From: Trichobilharzia szidati
Lineage: Eukaryota > Platyhelminthes > Trematoda > Strigeidida > Schistosomatidae
DNA length: 64,000 bases
Reading direction: 5' to 3'
NCBI GenBank assembly: GCA_944472155.2
Contig: OX235273.1
Span: forward strand, 105,856,582-105,920,581
The notes beneath the pieces were generated by a model, which was not told the origin of the DNA, did not search any database, and saw only the letters and a program-made list of their open reading frames with translations. This document shows, piece by piece, positions 1 to 9,663 of the stretch. The translations under genes and the position numbers were made by a program. Within the stretch, counting starts at the first letter, position 1. Every line of letters begins with the position of its first letter.

Positions 1-125
1 ATCTTATTTCTCATGCTGATTGCTGATGATCTCCGTACAAACTTGATGGAAATGAAAGCTTTCCTTGCTTTCCCGATCCCCGCTTTGATAATCTTATCAG
101 TTCTGTCCGCCTGTAGTTGAAACGA
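1..125 (-). mobile_element. RTE retrotransposon fragment (RT C-terminal region), cut by window edge
   Basis: Read on the minus strand, this stretch gives an IGKARKAFISIKF-like peptide, the segment just after the RT catalytic core that recurs in the other RTE relics of this window. It aligns with about 45,895-46,020 and belongs to the same duplicated block. The rest of the fragment lies beyond the left edge. Confidence 0.5.
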
Positions 126-540
126 TGCTTCGAAGGTCGGTAGGTAAAGAAGGTTGCTTGCATACAATTAAAACAAAACGTACATTTGTTTGTCGTTCAT
201 ATCTCAAAGATCCAATATCATCCAGTTAAAATGATGAATGAATATTAGACTTCAAGGGTATAGGTGATTAAATCATCTAACTCAGAGAGTACACATGCTT
301 ACATCAATGTCACCTCTGTTGAACTATGAGTCTTTTTCATCATTTCAAAGACATTTTTACTGATTTCGCGATAATTTGCGAAAAATATACATTCCTGTGG
401 GGAACGCAAAACATATACAGAAAAAATATTTGAATATCCGGAATTTTTGACGATGTGGCATCACGTATGGCATAAAATATGTCTAAGTTTATCAAATATA
501 CTTAAACTAAACTCTATGCACCAGTTTCCGTCCCACTGGT
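126..540. other. Duplicated AT-rich spacer without recognisable gene
   Basis: No coding signal or named repeat was recognised. The stretch is matched by about 46,020-46,560 in the second copy of the duplication, where an additional 142 bp is present. It may be the decayed inside of an unidentified element. Confidence 0.4.
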
Positions 541-725
541 TGAATAGTTAATAAGCTCTCCTGGTTACTTAAAGGTCCTGAGTTCAACCCCAGGCAGAAG
601 AGTCATGGGTGCACACTGATGAATAGTGCCAAGAACTAGGACGAAACATCTGTTCCGTATTCTGTGATTTTCAGTGACTCTGTAAATGAAATCACTTCGT
701 GATCAAACTTGAGATCAATCAAATC
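541..725 (+). mobile_element. tRNA-headed SINE, family B, with hammerhead-like core
   Basis: It begins with the family head CCCACTGGTTGAATAG (pol III A-box region) and has a degenerate B box, GAGTTCAACCCC, at about 591-602. From 616 the strand carries CTGATGA, then a GCC...GGAC stem and GACGAAAC, the conserved halves of a hammerhead ribozyme core. Three extra bases lie between CTGATGA and the stem compared with a canonical core. The 3' part (TGTAAATGAAATCA onwards) is a decayed form of the usual family tail. Its duplicate is at 46,560-46,765. Confidence 0.6.
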
Positions 726-1174
726 CCTAAAATATGACTGATGTCTAGAAACTGTATGTATTCCTTTCACTTCACGAGAACGAATAAAACAAAATGAATA
801 AAGTCATCAGGATAAGAGGGATTTCATCTAACCTCGTGAACGATATGCTTCTGCATAGTGTACCATGTGGTTACTTGTAAACACTACCTAGCCCTGGCTA
901 GAAAAGGTAAAACAGAATTTTGTACATAATTCGACAGCAGAATACCATATAAACTCAGAATATATAGCTCTTCTTGAGAAATCCTTCAAGGCCCTATACA
1001 AGATTCGACCAAATTTGTTAAAGGGAGTAATATCAGAATATCTAGGAATAGCTGAGACATTAACGGTCCGAAAATTCAAGCCAATACTATTTATCCAAAA
1101 ACAAGTATATTCGACATTTGTGTTTACTATGGCCATTGAAAAGATTGTTTTCTCAACAAAAATGAATACGTCTT

Positions 1175-1744
1175 TAGTCCCTATTTATTGTTATTGTTCA
1201 CTTCGGTTCCGATTGGAATATACAGCCTGGACAGCATATCTCATTGCTTCCTGTTCTCTGCAGTCCGCTTCAGCTGGCACCTCAAACACCAAGAAGCTCT
1301 ACTCTCCACCTCACATGATCTCCTCCATATCACCCTCAGATCCACGCCCAACTCGTCGTTTCCCATTCGCGTTCTACTCGAGCTATGGCTTAACGCGCTA
1401 TGTCATCCAACAGTCTCCTCAGCTAGTGTACAGTCCATGTCTATTTTACTCAGAATATTTTTTGAGGAATAAGTGTCTGGATGGTTCGTTACCAGAGTTT
1501 CTTGCTGCCAGCTCTTCCTGGCACACCATATAATCTTCAGTGTGGAGATAGCGAAGATAGTTGTTGGTAAGAGTCTGCAGTCTGCTGGATATGCATTTCG
1601 TGATGTACCTAGTTTCTAACCAATATAGAAGAAGTGACTGACTCGACAGTGGTGTTAAAAATTTCTACACTGTTTTCAGAGTGATAAATATCTCTCTCGC
1701 CTTTCCAATTCCCGTTCTGACATCGTCGTCCATTCCGACTGGCT
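1175..1744 (-). mobile_element. 5'-truncated RTE retrotransposon, 3' part (interrupted copy, part 1)
   Basis: On the minus strand this is the RTE C-terminal tail followed by the 3' end. The plus strand begins with TTATTGTTATTG then CACTTCGGTTCCGATTGGAA, the complement of the usual RTE terminus. Frames are broken. The copy continues at 2385-2885 with RT sequence, because a younger RTE landed between the two parts. Confidence 0.65.
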
Positions 1745-2384
1745 ATAATTGACCAAGCTGCAGGCAAAAGAGACCTCGCAACACTATACCAAACTACTAG
1801 GTACCTATCGGGCAAACGTTTGACACAAATCAAGCTTTCACTACTCTCAAGTCTGTGTGGAGGTCAACAACACTCCTCAGCGTCAAAAATATGATCCGGA
1901 TTTTCAACTTCAATGTGAAGTCAGTGCTACTCACTATACGGATCAGAGACTTGCACTGCGCGTCTCAAACAAGCTACAGACCTCCATTAACAGTTGTCTT
2001 CGCTCAATACTACTCAAGATCAGATGGCCAGAAAAGATCAGGAAAAGGGATCTCTGGCAATGAGCGAACCAACCTATCAGGAACCGATTGTGAAACAAAT
2101 AGGCAGGAAGAAATGGAGTAAGGTGGATTGGCCATACTCTGAGGAAACCATCAAGTGACATCACTAGACAAGCCCTTGAGTGGAACCCGAAAGGGAAGCG
2201 GCGAGTTGTTCGTCAGTGTGAGGGTGACATGGAGGAGGTCATGTGAAGAGGAGATGAAAACGTGTGGGCAGACTTGGAGCCAGGTGAAGACTCTAGCAGA
2301 GAACCGAACGCGATGGAGACGCACGACTGATGCCCTATGTTCCTCTAGGAATTAAAGGATACAATAATAATAATAAATAATTGA
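1745..2384 (+). mobile_element. Younger RTE insertion with 8-bp target-site duplication
   Basis: ATAATTGA occurs at 1745-1752 and again at 2377-2384, flanking 624 bp of plus-strand RTE sequence. The duplicated block at about 47,770 has one ATAATTGA and no insert, an empty site. The first ~70 bases encode a linker-like peptide (QAAGKRDLATLYQTT), then the sequence jumps to the post-RT segment (AFTTLKSVWRS) and runs to the C-terminal [13 protein letters not shown]...LCSSRN and an AATAATAATAA tail. The element therefore lost its RT core as well as its 5' end, before or during insertion. Confidence 0.8.
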
Positions 2385-2885
2385 AACGGTGTTTCGTATA
2401 TAAGTGAAAGAAGTGACCGGCTTCACATTTCTTATGTTGACGGTAAGTGGTATTTGTTGGTTATTTCCATCAATTCTATCTTCTCTGTGTTCACCTGAAA
2501 ACCTGTCTTTGTCGTCCACTTCCTTTGCCACTTTGCTGGTTTTCGCTTGTAAGTCTTCGAATTCATGTGAAGTTAGGCATTAATCGTCCGTGAAGTGTTC
2601 TCGCTGCCCACACTCTGGCGCATAATCCAGTGCATCATCATCAGTATTATCACCGGGGATAGTAGGTAGACTTATTTCACTCTCCTATTGACTTCAGAGA
2701 CTTCTCTGTGTTTTACATTGTGGATCACTTTACAAATGCCGTCTTTGCATAGCTGTTGGATACAGTTGACAAAGATTTCGGTTACATTGTAGTGCTGAAG
2801 CAGGCTATAAACGATTTCGTAGTAATTTCTGTCAAGAGCCTGTTCAAAGTCACTGAGATTAAGGTAAAGATTTGACTGCATAACT
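2385..2885 (-). mobile_element. RTE retrotransposon, RT palm segment (interrupted copy, part 2)
   Basis: The minus strand reads LYLNLSDFEQALDRNYYEI then VNCIQQLCKDG and KVIHN, the decayed equivalents of the RTE motif-A region (FIDFEKAFDS type) and what follows it. It is the upstream half of the copy that begins at 1175, separated by the insertion at 1745-2384. The matching uninterrupted copy lies at about 47,770-48,250. Confidence 0.65.
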
Positions 2886-3140
2886 TCATTTGATTATTCA
2901 TTATATTTAGATCACTGACGTGAAACGGTCCTGAAACTTTCTTATCCTTTAGTTATATATATTTTCCTGCAACGGTAAAAGTTCTCCTCCCTTCCCCCAC
3001 CTAATTCATCATTTTGTGGATTAAAGTCATTAGAGCATTTAAACAACTTGATTAATAATTGAATGACGCGGACGTCATTAGAAGTATTCGCAACAGCCTA
3101 CTGCAGACTCTATAATATTCAAGTATTGGTTGTTTTGTAG

Positions 3141-3286
3141 GGATTTGTGCGTCGGTGGCACAGTGGTTAGGACTCTCGCCGACCATGCACATGGTCCGGG
3201 GTTCGATCCCCTGCCGACGCACACCCGATATCTATGGTTAGCCTGCAAAATTTGGACCACCGATATTTTATGCTGAAAATTCCATA
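3141..3286 (+). mobile_element. tRNA-like SINE, family C (gap-truncated)
   Basis: Positions 3149-3220 form a 72-nt tRNA-like head: GCGTCGG pairs perfectly with CCGACGC (7-bp acceptor-like stem). A TGGCACAGTGGTTAGG A box and a GGGGTTCGATCCCC B box/T arm are present, but the anticodon arm does not fold as a standard 7-nt loop. A body (TGGTTAGCCTGCAAAATTTG) follows and runs into the assembly gap. The same head and body recur at 53,937-54,130. It is read as a SINE, not a working tRNA gene. Confidence 0.65.
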
Positions 3287-3786
3287 NNNNNNNNNNNNNN
3301 NNNNNNNNNNNNNNNNNNNNNNNNNNNNNNNNNNNNNNNNNNNNNNNNNNNNNNNNNNNNNNNNNNNNNNNNNNNNNNNNNNNNNNNNNNNNNNNNNNNN
3401 NNNNNNNNNNNNNNNNNNNNNNNNNNNNNNNNNNNNNNNNNNNNNNNNNNNNNNNNNNNNNNNNNNNNNNNNNNNNNNNNNNNNNNNNNNNNNNNNNNNN
3501 NNNNNNNNNNNNNNNNNNNNNNNNNNNNNNNNNNNNNNNNNNNNNNNNNNNNNNNNNNNNNNNNNNNNNNNNNNNNNNNNNNNNNNNNNNNNNNNNNNNN
3601 NNNNNNNNNNNNNNNNNNNNNNNNNNNNNNNNNNNNNNNNNNNNNNNNNNNNNNNNNNNNNNNNNNNNNNNNNNNNNNNNNNNNNNNNNNNNNNNNNNNN
3701 NNNNNNNNNNNNNNNNNNNNNNNNNNNNNNNNNNNNNNNNNNNNNNNNNNNNNNNNNNNNNNNNNNNNNNNNNNNNNNNNNNNNNN
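3287..3786. other. Assembly gap of 500 N
   Basis: Exactly 500 consecutive N, probably a fixed-size scaffold gap. It removes the part of the RTE at 3787-4507 downstream of its endonuclease domain, so the true distance and content are unknown. Confidence 0.95.
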
Positions 3787-4507
3787 CGATTTGGTTTTTG
3801 GTTCGCCCATCTGGTGACACCCATGTAGCCTTGTGGATATCCTTGTGTTTGTATACGCTGCCACCAATCACTAGTTCATTGAAGGCGCAAAAGTCGGCGA
3901 AGAGTTCTCCGTTTTCATTCATTTCTCCGAGAGCCTCTCTACCCATGATGAGTTCCCTTCCTGTGTTATCTGACCCCAGTTTGGCGTTCATGTCTCCCAT
4001 TAGTATTTTGATGTCACCAGCTGGAGTATTGTCCATTGTTGCCTGCAGTTGTCTGTAGAATTCTTCTTTCGTTTCGAGGTCTGCGTTGTTTGTGGGTGCA
4101 TAGCATTGTATAATTGACACTTTCCTCCCTTTGGAGTTGAATCTGGCGGTTATTATCCTGGGCAAGATCGCCTCCCATTGCATCAGCGCCTTCGTCACTG
4201 TTGGTGACATCATGATAGCCATGCCCTCGGTATGCGAGTGGTTATCTTCTGGGTGACCGGAGTAGATCACTGACTCACCCATTAACAATTTGGTGGATCC
4301 ATTCCCGTTCCATCTGCTTTCACATATTCCCAGTACTTGAATTTTGTATCTTTTCATTTCGTTTGCGATCTGGGCAGCTTTGCCAATCTCGTACATAGTA
4401 CGGACATTCCATGTCCCTACACAGACTTTTTCTTTTGTCTCAAGGAGATACATCGTGCTGAAGTTTCTGTAGAAGGTTTGTTTACAGGGTGGGGTCGCTA
4501 GCCTCAC
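3787..4507 (-). CDS. RTE-clade retrotransposon endonuclease (APE type), partial
   Basis: 240 codons are visible before the gap. The apurinic/apyrimidinic-type endonuclease that nicks target DNA for target-primed reverse transcription is recognisable: GTWNVR with N34, CESRWNGNG with E63, QCYAPTN around Y136, GDMNAKLG with D172 and N174, and KATW at 226-229. The catalytic Asp-His expected right after NQI falls in the N gap, so neither it nor the RT can be checked. The frame is open throughout. The start at 4507 is the first Met; a second Met follows at residue 19. It is the least decayed RTE in the window, and its sequence type resembles the schistosome SR2 family. Confidence 0.8.
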
Positions 4508-4750
4508 GCCTGAGAAGGGGGGGTTGTTACATCAATTTATAATTTAGAGAGAAGCGACCTTGTGGGTTTCTCCCCTTAAAACCAGGAAAACAGGGAATAA
4601 ACAAGCAGAAAAACACCAGCACGGGAAAAATAATTCACAACAAGAAGGGTAACAAGCGACAACAACAATAATAATATCACAGTCAATTACAGTTAACCAA
4701 AATGACACCAAAATCATAGACTCACTGACTTGAGCCAACTTGAACATGTA
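4508..4750 (-). mobile_element. Likely 5' untranslated leader of the RTE at 3787-4507
   Basis: Directly upstream on the minus strand is GGCGTGAGGCTAGCGACCCC preceded by a run of C/T. Degenerate versions of the same junction are seen in SINE family C2 at 59,540-59,570. How far upstream the element extends is unclear; about 4,750 is an estimate. Confidence 0.4.
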
Positions 4751-4919
4751 AATCCATCAATATATATACAGTTATAGGTATTAGTTAGTGTTAATCAAGC
4801 ACAGAGTGGCAATAGATAGTTATAGGTGTTATTGATATACAATATTATATCCAAAGATTCAGTGTTTCAAAGTCAAATAATTGTAAAAGTTTTTCGCAAC
4901 TTTTTGATAAGATATTCCA

Positions 4920-5640
4920 CAAAAATCAGAGTTTTAGGTAACTATGCGAATGTAGCGCAGTTTTCGAAAAGTGAAGTGAAATTATGACAGAGACAAAAGT
5001 AGACTAAGTAGATTTGGAAACTTGATAGTGAGTTCAACTCACCAGGTGGAAATCAGAATCAAGATTGAGTGGAATGTTATGCAACAGGACAAAACACACA
5101 AGCACACGAATAAAAGAACTATGGTTACCAGGTCAGGTAGTGAGAGATTAGTCACACTACCTTTTTGTATACAGAAGTTGGGTCAAAGTCTTTCGACGGC
5201 AATTGCTGCCTCAAACTGAAGTAACCACGCTTTTCTCTGTGCACTGATTACTTTGAAAGCCTAACTAGTTTCCATTGTGTGTCCCATGTCAATTAGGTGT
5301 CTGAAAATTGCACTTTAGAACACTTTGTTACAGAGACACTTAGGGATATCCTCGTAGGATTTAGTAGACGCTCTCTTCTCAGTTCTTCCTATGTACTCGC
5401 TCACACAAGTGCATGTGAATCGGTAAATGTAGTTGGAGTTTACATTAGCCCGATATTGATCGTCTTTTGACTGAGGCAACCAGCACACCATAATGTAAAG
5501 TGGAATGATTTTGGCGGCGGGAAATATTCTTTTCAATGCACCCTTAACTCCGTTTTCCATTCTTATGAATACTTCTTCACCTTTGCACACTAGACAACTT
5601 TCAAATGCATATACAATGGAGTAAGCTTATTGACATTGAA
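4920..5640 (-). mobile_element. Penelope-like element fragment with GIY-YIG endonuclease
   Basis: The minus-strand frame 5590-5315 (91 codons) encodes IYRFTCTC (residues 55-62) and SEYIGRT (64-70), the Cys-containing GIY-YIG signature of Penelope-like elements; upstream is KRIFPAAKIIPLY. The end of the domain is broken. Downstream on the minus strand (5220 to ~4930) is a 3' tail matching the one at about 32,640-32,940 on the plus strand, so both are copies of one family. No RT remains here. Confidence 0.7.
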
Positions 5641-5995
5641 GCACAGTAGATGGGCCAACTTAAAAGGGCAAAAATGATTGATAGCTGTTCATATAAGCAA
5701 AGAATTTGGGCATTGTTGTAAGCTACAGTAATGTTATGAAATTATTTTATTTCCGTCGTTCGCCAAATGAATTTCGTTTAGCTTATTTACTTCATCAGAA
5801 TGCACAAGGCGTAAAATATACACATTTTATTTTGTGGCTTCTCTTCACCTCTACATACATTTTCTTACTTCTATTGGCAAACGTCTGGCATAAGGATGGT
5901 AGATTGGAGTGAAATGTGACAGCATATTTACAGATACAATAAGAGAATAATTATTAAGTTTTCAAGAGATGGTTTATAAGGATCACAGTTCGATC
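5641..5995. other. No recognised feature
   Basis: AT-rich unique-looking sequence; short open frames only, none resembling a known family. Confidence 0.4.
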
Positions 5996-6000
5996 ACGGA

Positions 6001-6190
6001 TTGATATCACTGAGAGAACCACTGAAAATCAGTGCTGGAGTACTGGATAGCTGTTTTTTCCCAGTTTGGGAATCATTGGCGGTACTCACTCACCTCCAGG
6101 GTTCAAACCAAGCACCTTCCGGTCACAACGCAACCCCGTATATGATTCATCCACTGGGACTAGATTCAATGGCCCATGAATTCTAAATCA
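6001..6190 (-). mobile_element. SINE family B copy, left half of a head-to-head pair
   Basis: On the minus strand the order is head (TCCCAGTGGATGAATC), B-box-like GGTTTGAACCC, degenerate hammerhead region (CCAATGA, CCCAAACTGGG, AAAAAAC), stem-I partner CCAGTAC and the family tail (GGTTCTCTCAGTGATATC). Core changes make ribozyme activity unlikely. Confidence 0.6.
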
Positions 6191-6202
6191 CAAATTGGCA
6201 GA

Positions 6203-6275
6203 AGTTAAAATTCATGGGCCGTTGAATCGGGTCCCAGTGGCTAAATGGTATACGAGCTTGCCTTGTAACCAGTCA
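6203..6275 (+). mobile_element. SINE family B head, right half of a head-to-head pair
   Basis: AATTCATGGGCCGTTGAATC followed by GGTCCCAGTGGCTAAATGG and ACGAGCTTGCCTTGTAACC is the family head. It stops before the B box. Arms 6137-6186 and 6206-6254 are inverted repeats of about 49 bp around a short centre. Confidence 0.6.
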
Positions 6276-6520
6276 TAAGTTTGGAAAAATATTTAAGAAG
6301 TTTCGTTAGTTGACTTCACAACAAGGAAACACTAGTAGACCAGTAACATACACAGAAATTCAACAAACTATCCAGTTCTATTTCCTAAATTCTTATGCTT
6401 TTTATACAGACAGTTTTAATGTTAAAATGCAGAAGCCTCAATGTGACAAACAGCTAATTCTAAAAATTAAAAATCATACTGATGAAAGGCAATAAATCCT
6501 AAAAACACATATATCACAAA

Positions 6521-6540
6521 CAGATAGATAGATAGATAAA
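6521..6540. repeat. (GATA)n microsatellite
   Basis: Four tandem GATA units; a CTAT version on the same strand lies at 6885-6910. Confidence 0.85.
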
Positions 6541-6616
6541 CAAAGAGACCAAATAAAATGCCACATTCTCGTATGAATAGAACGCTTTTTTTAAATATTA
6601 ACAGCAACAATAATAG

Positions 6617-6636
6617 AATGAATGAATGAATAAATG
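6617..6636. repeat. (GAAT)n microsatellite
   Basis: GAATGAATGAATGAATAAAT, lightly imperfect. Confidence 0.8.
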
Positions 6637-6669
6637 TTTATGAATCCCTTGGGGAATTCTTCTCTATTC

Positions 6670-6695
6670 AATATATATATATATGTATATATATG
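6670..6695. repeat. (AT)n microsatellite
   Basis: AT dinucleotide run with one G interruption. Confidence 0.85.
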
Positions 6696-6884
6696 GGTAA
6701 AGCTCAGTGTTAAGCCTTCAACCTCCCACCTCACATCTCCTTGTCTCCTTTTATACTTTTGATGTAAAACTTGGTCTTTGTTACACTTGTTTTCTATGCA
6801 TACATTTTATTTTATATTCTGTCACCAACCCATCCAACCATATATATCCATTCAATCCTCCACCTGTACGCACTATGCACTTTA

Positions 6885-6910
6885 ATCTATCTATCTATCT
6901 GTCTATCTAC
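6885..6910. repeat. (CTAT)n microsatellite
   Basis: CTAT run with one G substitution. The stretch around it, 6,300-7,130, holds no recognised gene. Confidence 0.85.
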
Positions 6911-7129
6911 CTCTGGTATATGGGATGCAGACTAAAATGGGCCTAAAAGACTAAACAGAAATAAACATGTCACTATTCTCTCTCTTATCCCCGAACTGCA
7001 GAAGAGGTGAAAAAAATATATATATTCATACATTTTATTCCTCTAAATTATTCTTATGTTAAATATAGATTAGCGTTTTTTCCATTGTCTACACTAATTC
7101 ATTCGAACTATTATTACTGTTTTGAAGTG

Positions 7130-7325
7130 TGACGATGGATTCTGACATGAGTTAGCGAATCAAAGAGTACTGGTGTGCTGTTTTGTCCTAGTTTGAGACT
7201 CACCAGTAGTACGAACCCACCACCATGGTTCGAACCCGAGACCTTCTACTTACGAGGCAAGCTAGTTTGTAGACTATTAAGCCACTGGGACCCGATCCAA
7301 TGGCCAGTCCATGAATTCTAACTTC
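7130..7325 (-). mobile_element. SINE family B copy with degenerate hammerhead
   Basis: Minus strand: head GGTCCCAGTGGCTTAATAG type, B box GGTTCGAACC, then at 7177-7208 a hammerhead-like core in which CTGATGA reads CTGGTGA and GACGAAAC reads GACAAAAC, with stem II (GTCTC...AGGAC) mostly kept. The two core changes predict loss of cleavage. Confidence 0.6.
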
Positions 7326-7479
7326 TGCCGATTCATGACTTCGCGTTGTCTTCGTCGATCAGTTACTGCTTCACCTTCAACCTGCTGTACTCTACTGGTC
7401 ATGGTTTCCCAAGGGAACCTCAGGTCACTGCCTGAATAGGGCCAGTCGCTAGTGAGCATCAGATGAATTTCTAAGCACT

Positions 7480-7680
7480 GGTTTTTGTAGGGATTTTGTT
7501 TGATTGGTTGGAGATCGCCTGGTAACCAGAAGGTCCTGGGTTCGAACCCCGGGGAGTGCGTACTGTGAAGAGTCCCAAACTAGGCTGACGAAATAGTTGT
7601 CCAGTACTCCCTGGTTTGTTTTCCAATGGTTCTCTAACTGATGTCAGCTCATGATGAAATCCTCCAACCAATCAAACTAA
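7480..7680 (+). mobile_element. SINE family B copy, B box to tail
   Basis: Starts inside the head, with a good B box (GGGTTCGAACCCCGG at 7539-7553). The hammerhead region at 7561-7596 keeps GTCCCAAACTAGG and GACGAAAT but has lost the CTGATGA half. Stem-I partners GTACTG and CAGTAC and the tail (GGTTCTCTAACTGATGTCAG) remain. Confidence 0.65.
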
Positions 7681-7789
7681 ATCCTTACAAAAACCAATAC
7701 TTGAAAATTGTAGTGAAAAGTTGTGAATAGTGGGCTCCATCCAGTCGAGTGTGAGCACAAACACTCTCTGACCACACAGGCTGCTAGTT

Positions 7790-8010
7790 GCTTCAAAATC
7801 AAAAGTTGGTGGAAGTTAGTATTCATGGGCTGGTCATTGAGTCGGATCCCAGTGGCTGGATGGTCTATGATCTCACTTTGTAACGGGAAGGTCCAGGATT
7901 TGAACCATGGAGGTGGGTGCGCACTTATGATGAGTTCCAAATTAGGACAAAACAGCTGTCTAACAGTACTTCTTGGTTTTTAATGGTTCTCTAATAGATT
8001 TCCATCCGTG
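7790..8010 (+). mobile_element. SINE family B, near full length
   Basis: Head (ATTCATGGGCTGGTCATTGA, then CCCAGTGGCTGGATGG), B-box-like GGATTTGAACC, hammerhead-like core at 7925-7956 (TATGATGAG, TTCCAAATTAGGA stem II, GACAAAAC) and family tail. Its plan is close to complete, but the core has changes at two catalytic positions. Confidence 0.6.
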
Positions 8011-8199
8011 TTCAAACTTAAATATCACTTGCTTTTACATTGGCTGCATGAATTCATTCTAACTATTACTCCTATTACTGGTTTTCAAAAATGTAGGCTT
8101 TTTTTCAGTGGATATGAAGCAGAAAAACGGGGCGTAAAATTGATTAACTCATATATGATATTAAGTAAAATGGAGTGGAATAAGTAGATAATATTCTGT

Positions 8200-8690
8200 A
8201 TCAATTCAGGGCTTCTTTGTAGCTTCAGTGACTTAGCTCACCTGTCACCGAAAGCATTTCCAACTAGCTACTGCAAAAAGAATTCTCCAGCAATTATTCC
8301 TTTTTGGTTAATACTAAAGATAGAATTGCCGGTCGTAGAGGATGAGAAATACTGAACTCGGGTAGTGCAAAGAATCAACCAACAACAACTTATTGTCCAG
8401 CTAATATGTAAAAAGCAATGAAGATAGCCTGGACATATACTGATATCTCATTCTAGGCCTTAAATGGAAAACCAGACGACAGCAGACAGTCTGGATATCG
8501 AATTGTTACATGAAGGATATCATGGGTTAAGGAGATGAAATCTTATGGAGAAATAAGAAAGCTAAGTTTACTATTCCCTCTGAAATATATGTAAAATCCT
8601 TCTGATTAGAAGCACCACTTTTTGACGTACAATTTTCATGCATTAAGGAAACCTGAATAATTCTAAATAAATAAATAAATAAAGATTAAA
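8200..8690 (+). mobile_element. Strongly decayed RTE 3' end
   Basis: Plus-strand frames broken by stops give fragments of the RTE C-terminal region, and the stretch ends in AATAAATAAATAAATAAAG (8668-8687), typical of RTE tails. The BEL array begins 46 bp further on. Confidence 0.35.
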
Positions 8691-8736
8691 ATATGTGTGA
8701 CAGTGCTTATCGGTTCTATTGATGGTGGTAAGAAGT

Positions 8737-9287
8737 TGTAAGATGAATTCCATTCCCATCCTTAAATCAAGTCAACCTGTCCCGGATCAGCCAAGCATTG
8801 TTGCAACACAATTATCCATGCCCAACGTGTCTATCTCACCTTGTTTAATTAACTGTGTATGTGTGTTTTTACTTCTATCCTTTTAGTCAGACAGTTGAAC
8901 TCATGACCCAATCAGAGTATTTTGTGAACTGTTATTTTGCTGACCCATGTCTTATTTGTACTATTATGTTGAGCTTATCTTATTTATTGATTGGTTAAGT
9001 AGCCAATTAAATTTTATCTTTGTGCCTATGCTTTGTTTATCTCTTACTTGGGTTCATTCTTCTACTGACTGCTTATCTGAACGGTCGTGTCTGATCCGGC
9101 TAGTTCGTAATTTTGGCTTTAACGTTATTCCGCTCTGATAGCGGTTCCTTGCTTTCTGTTAAGCATTGTGTATTGTACTCTTGAAACCGTTAAGTACCGT
9201 AGAAACAGTGACCGGCTTCTTGTTTGTTCTGGACCGGGATAGCCTTTATCTACGCGTGACTTAATTTCAAGCGATATTGCGCTTACA
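8737..9287 (+). repeat. LTR 1 (left terminal)
   Basis: 551 bp, bounded by the 6-bp inverted repeat TGTAAG/CTTACA. It contains ATTAAA (9006-9011), a possible poly(A) signal; no clear TATA box was assigned. It lacks the 39-bp insert of LTR 9. Confidence 0.9.
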
Positions 9288-9341
9288 GTACTTAACGTAT
9301 AGAGTTAAAGTTTGCCGGATCAGCCCTTGACAGAAAAGACC

Positions 9342-9639
9342 GTACTGAACTGGTCAGTACTGAACGCCTTGACGGAATAGACCGTACTGAACTGGTCAGT
9401 ACTTAACGCTCAAGGCCGGAATAGACCGTACTGAACTGGTCAGTACTTAACGTATAGAGTTAAAGTTTCCCGGATCAGCCCTTGACGGAAGAGGCCGTAC
9501 TGAACTGGTCAGTACTGAACGCCTTGACGGAATAGACCGTACTGAACTGGTCAGTACTTGACGTCAAATAGAATAGACCGCGCTGAACTGGTCAGTACTC
9601 AACGTCAATTAGAAAATCCCGTACTGAACTGGTCAGTAC
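9342..9639 (+). repeat. Hairpin minisatellite, unit 1 (7 copies)
   Basis: Seven copies of GTACTGAACTGGTCAGTAC, whose 7-bp arms GTACTGA/TCAGTAC can pair around ACTGG. Spacers of about 44 bp alternate between several types. The sixth copy reads CGCTGA in its left arm in every unit. Confidence 0.9.
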
Positions 9640-9663
9640 TGAACGTTCATTCAGAAGAAACTG

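Larger units (their letters stand above)
1..3110. repeat. Copy 1 of a segmental duplication (partner 45,895-48,515)
   Basis: The order RTE fragment, unknown AT-rich spacer, family B SINE, minus-strand RTE and AT-rich tail is the same in both copies and in the same orientation. Bases agree along almost the whole length by eye, with roughly one difference in ten. Copy 1 carries an extra 632 bp (a younger RTE insertion plus its duplicated target site). It lacks 142 bp that copy 2 has between two TGA trinucleotides (46,163-46,307). Copies of separate transposons would not share this nested order, so a duplication of a chromosomal segment is the simplest reading. Confidence 0.75.

Noticed and set aside
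1015..1533. 172-codon plus-strand frame as a protein
   Set aside because: It is the antisense of a minus-strand RTE fragment.
3234..4058. Plus-strand frame across the N gap
   Set aside because: Its length is created by N codons and it is antisense to the RTE endonuclease.
8947..9138. 63-codon frame repeated nine times in the LTRs
   Set aside because: It lies wholly inside the LTR, has no domain or coding character, and recurs only because the LTR recurs.
9342..9639. Hairpins of the BEL leader as hammerhead ribozymes, because GTACTG/CAGTAC equals stem I of SINE family B
   Set aside because: The loop is only AACTGGT; CTGATGA, stem II and GAAA are absent. The shared arms are probably coincidence.
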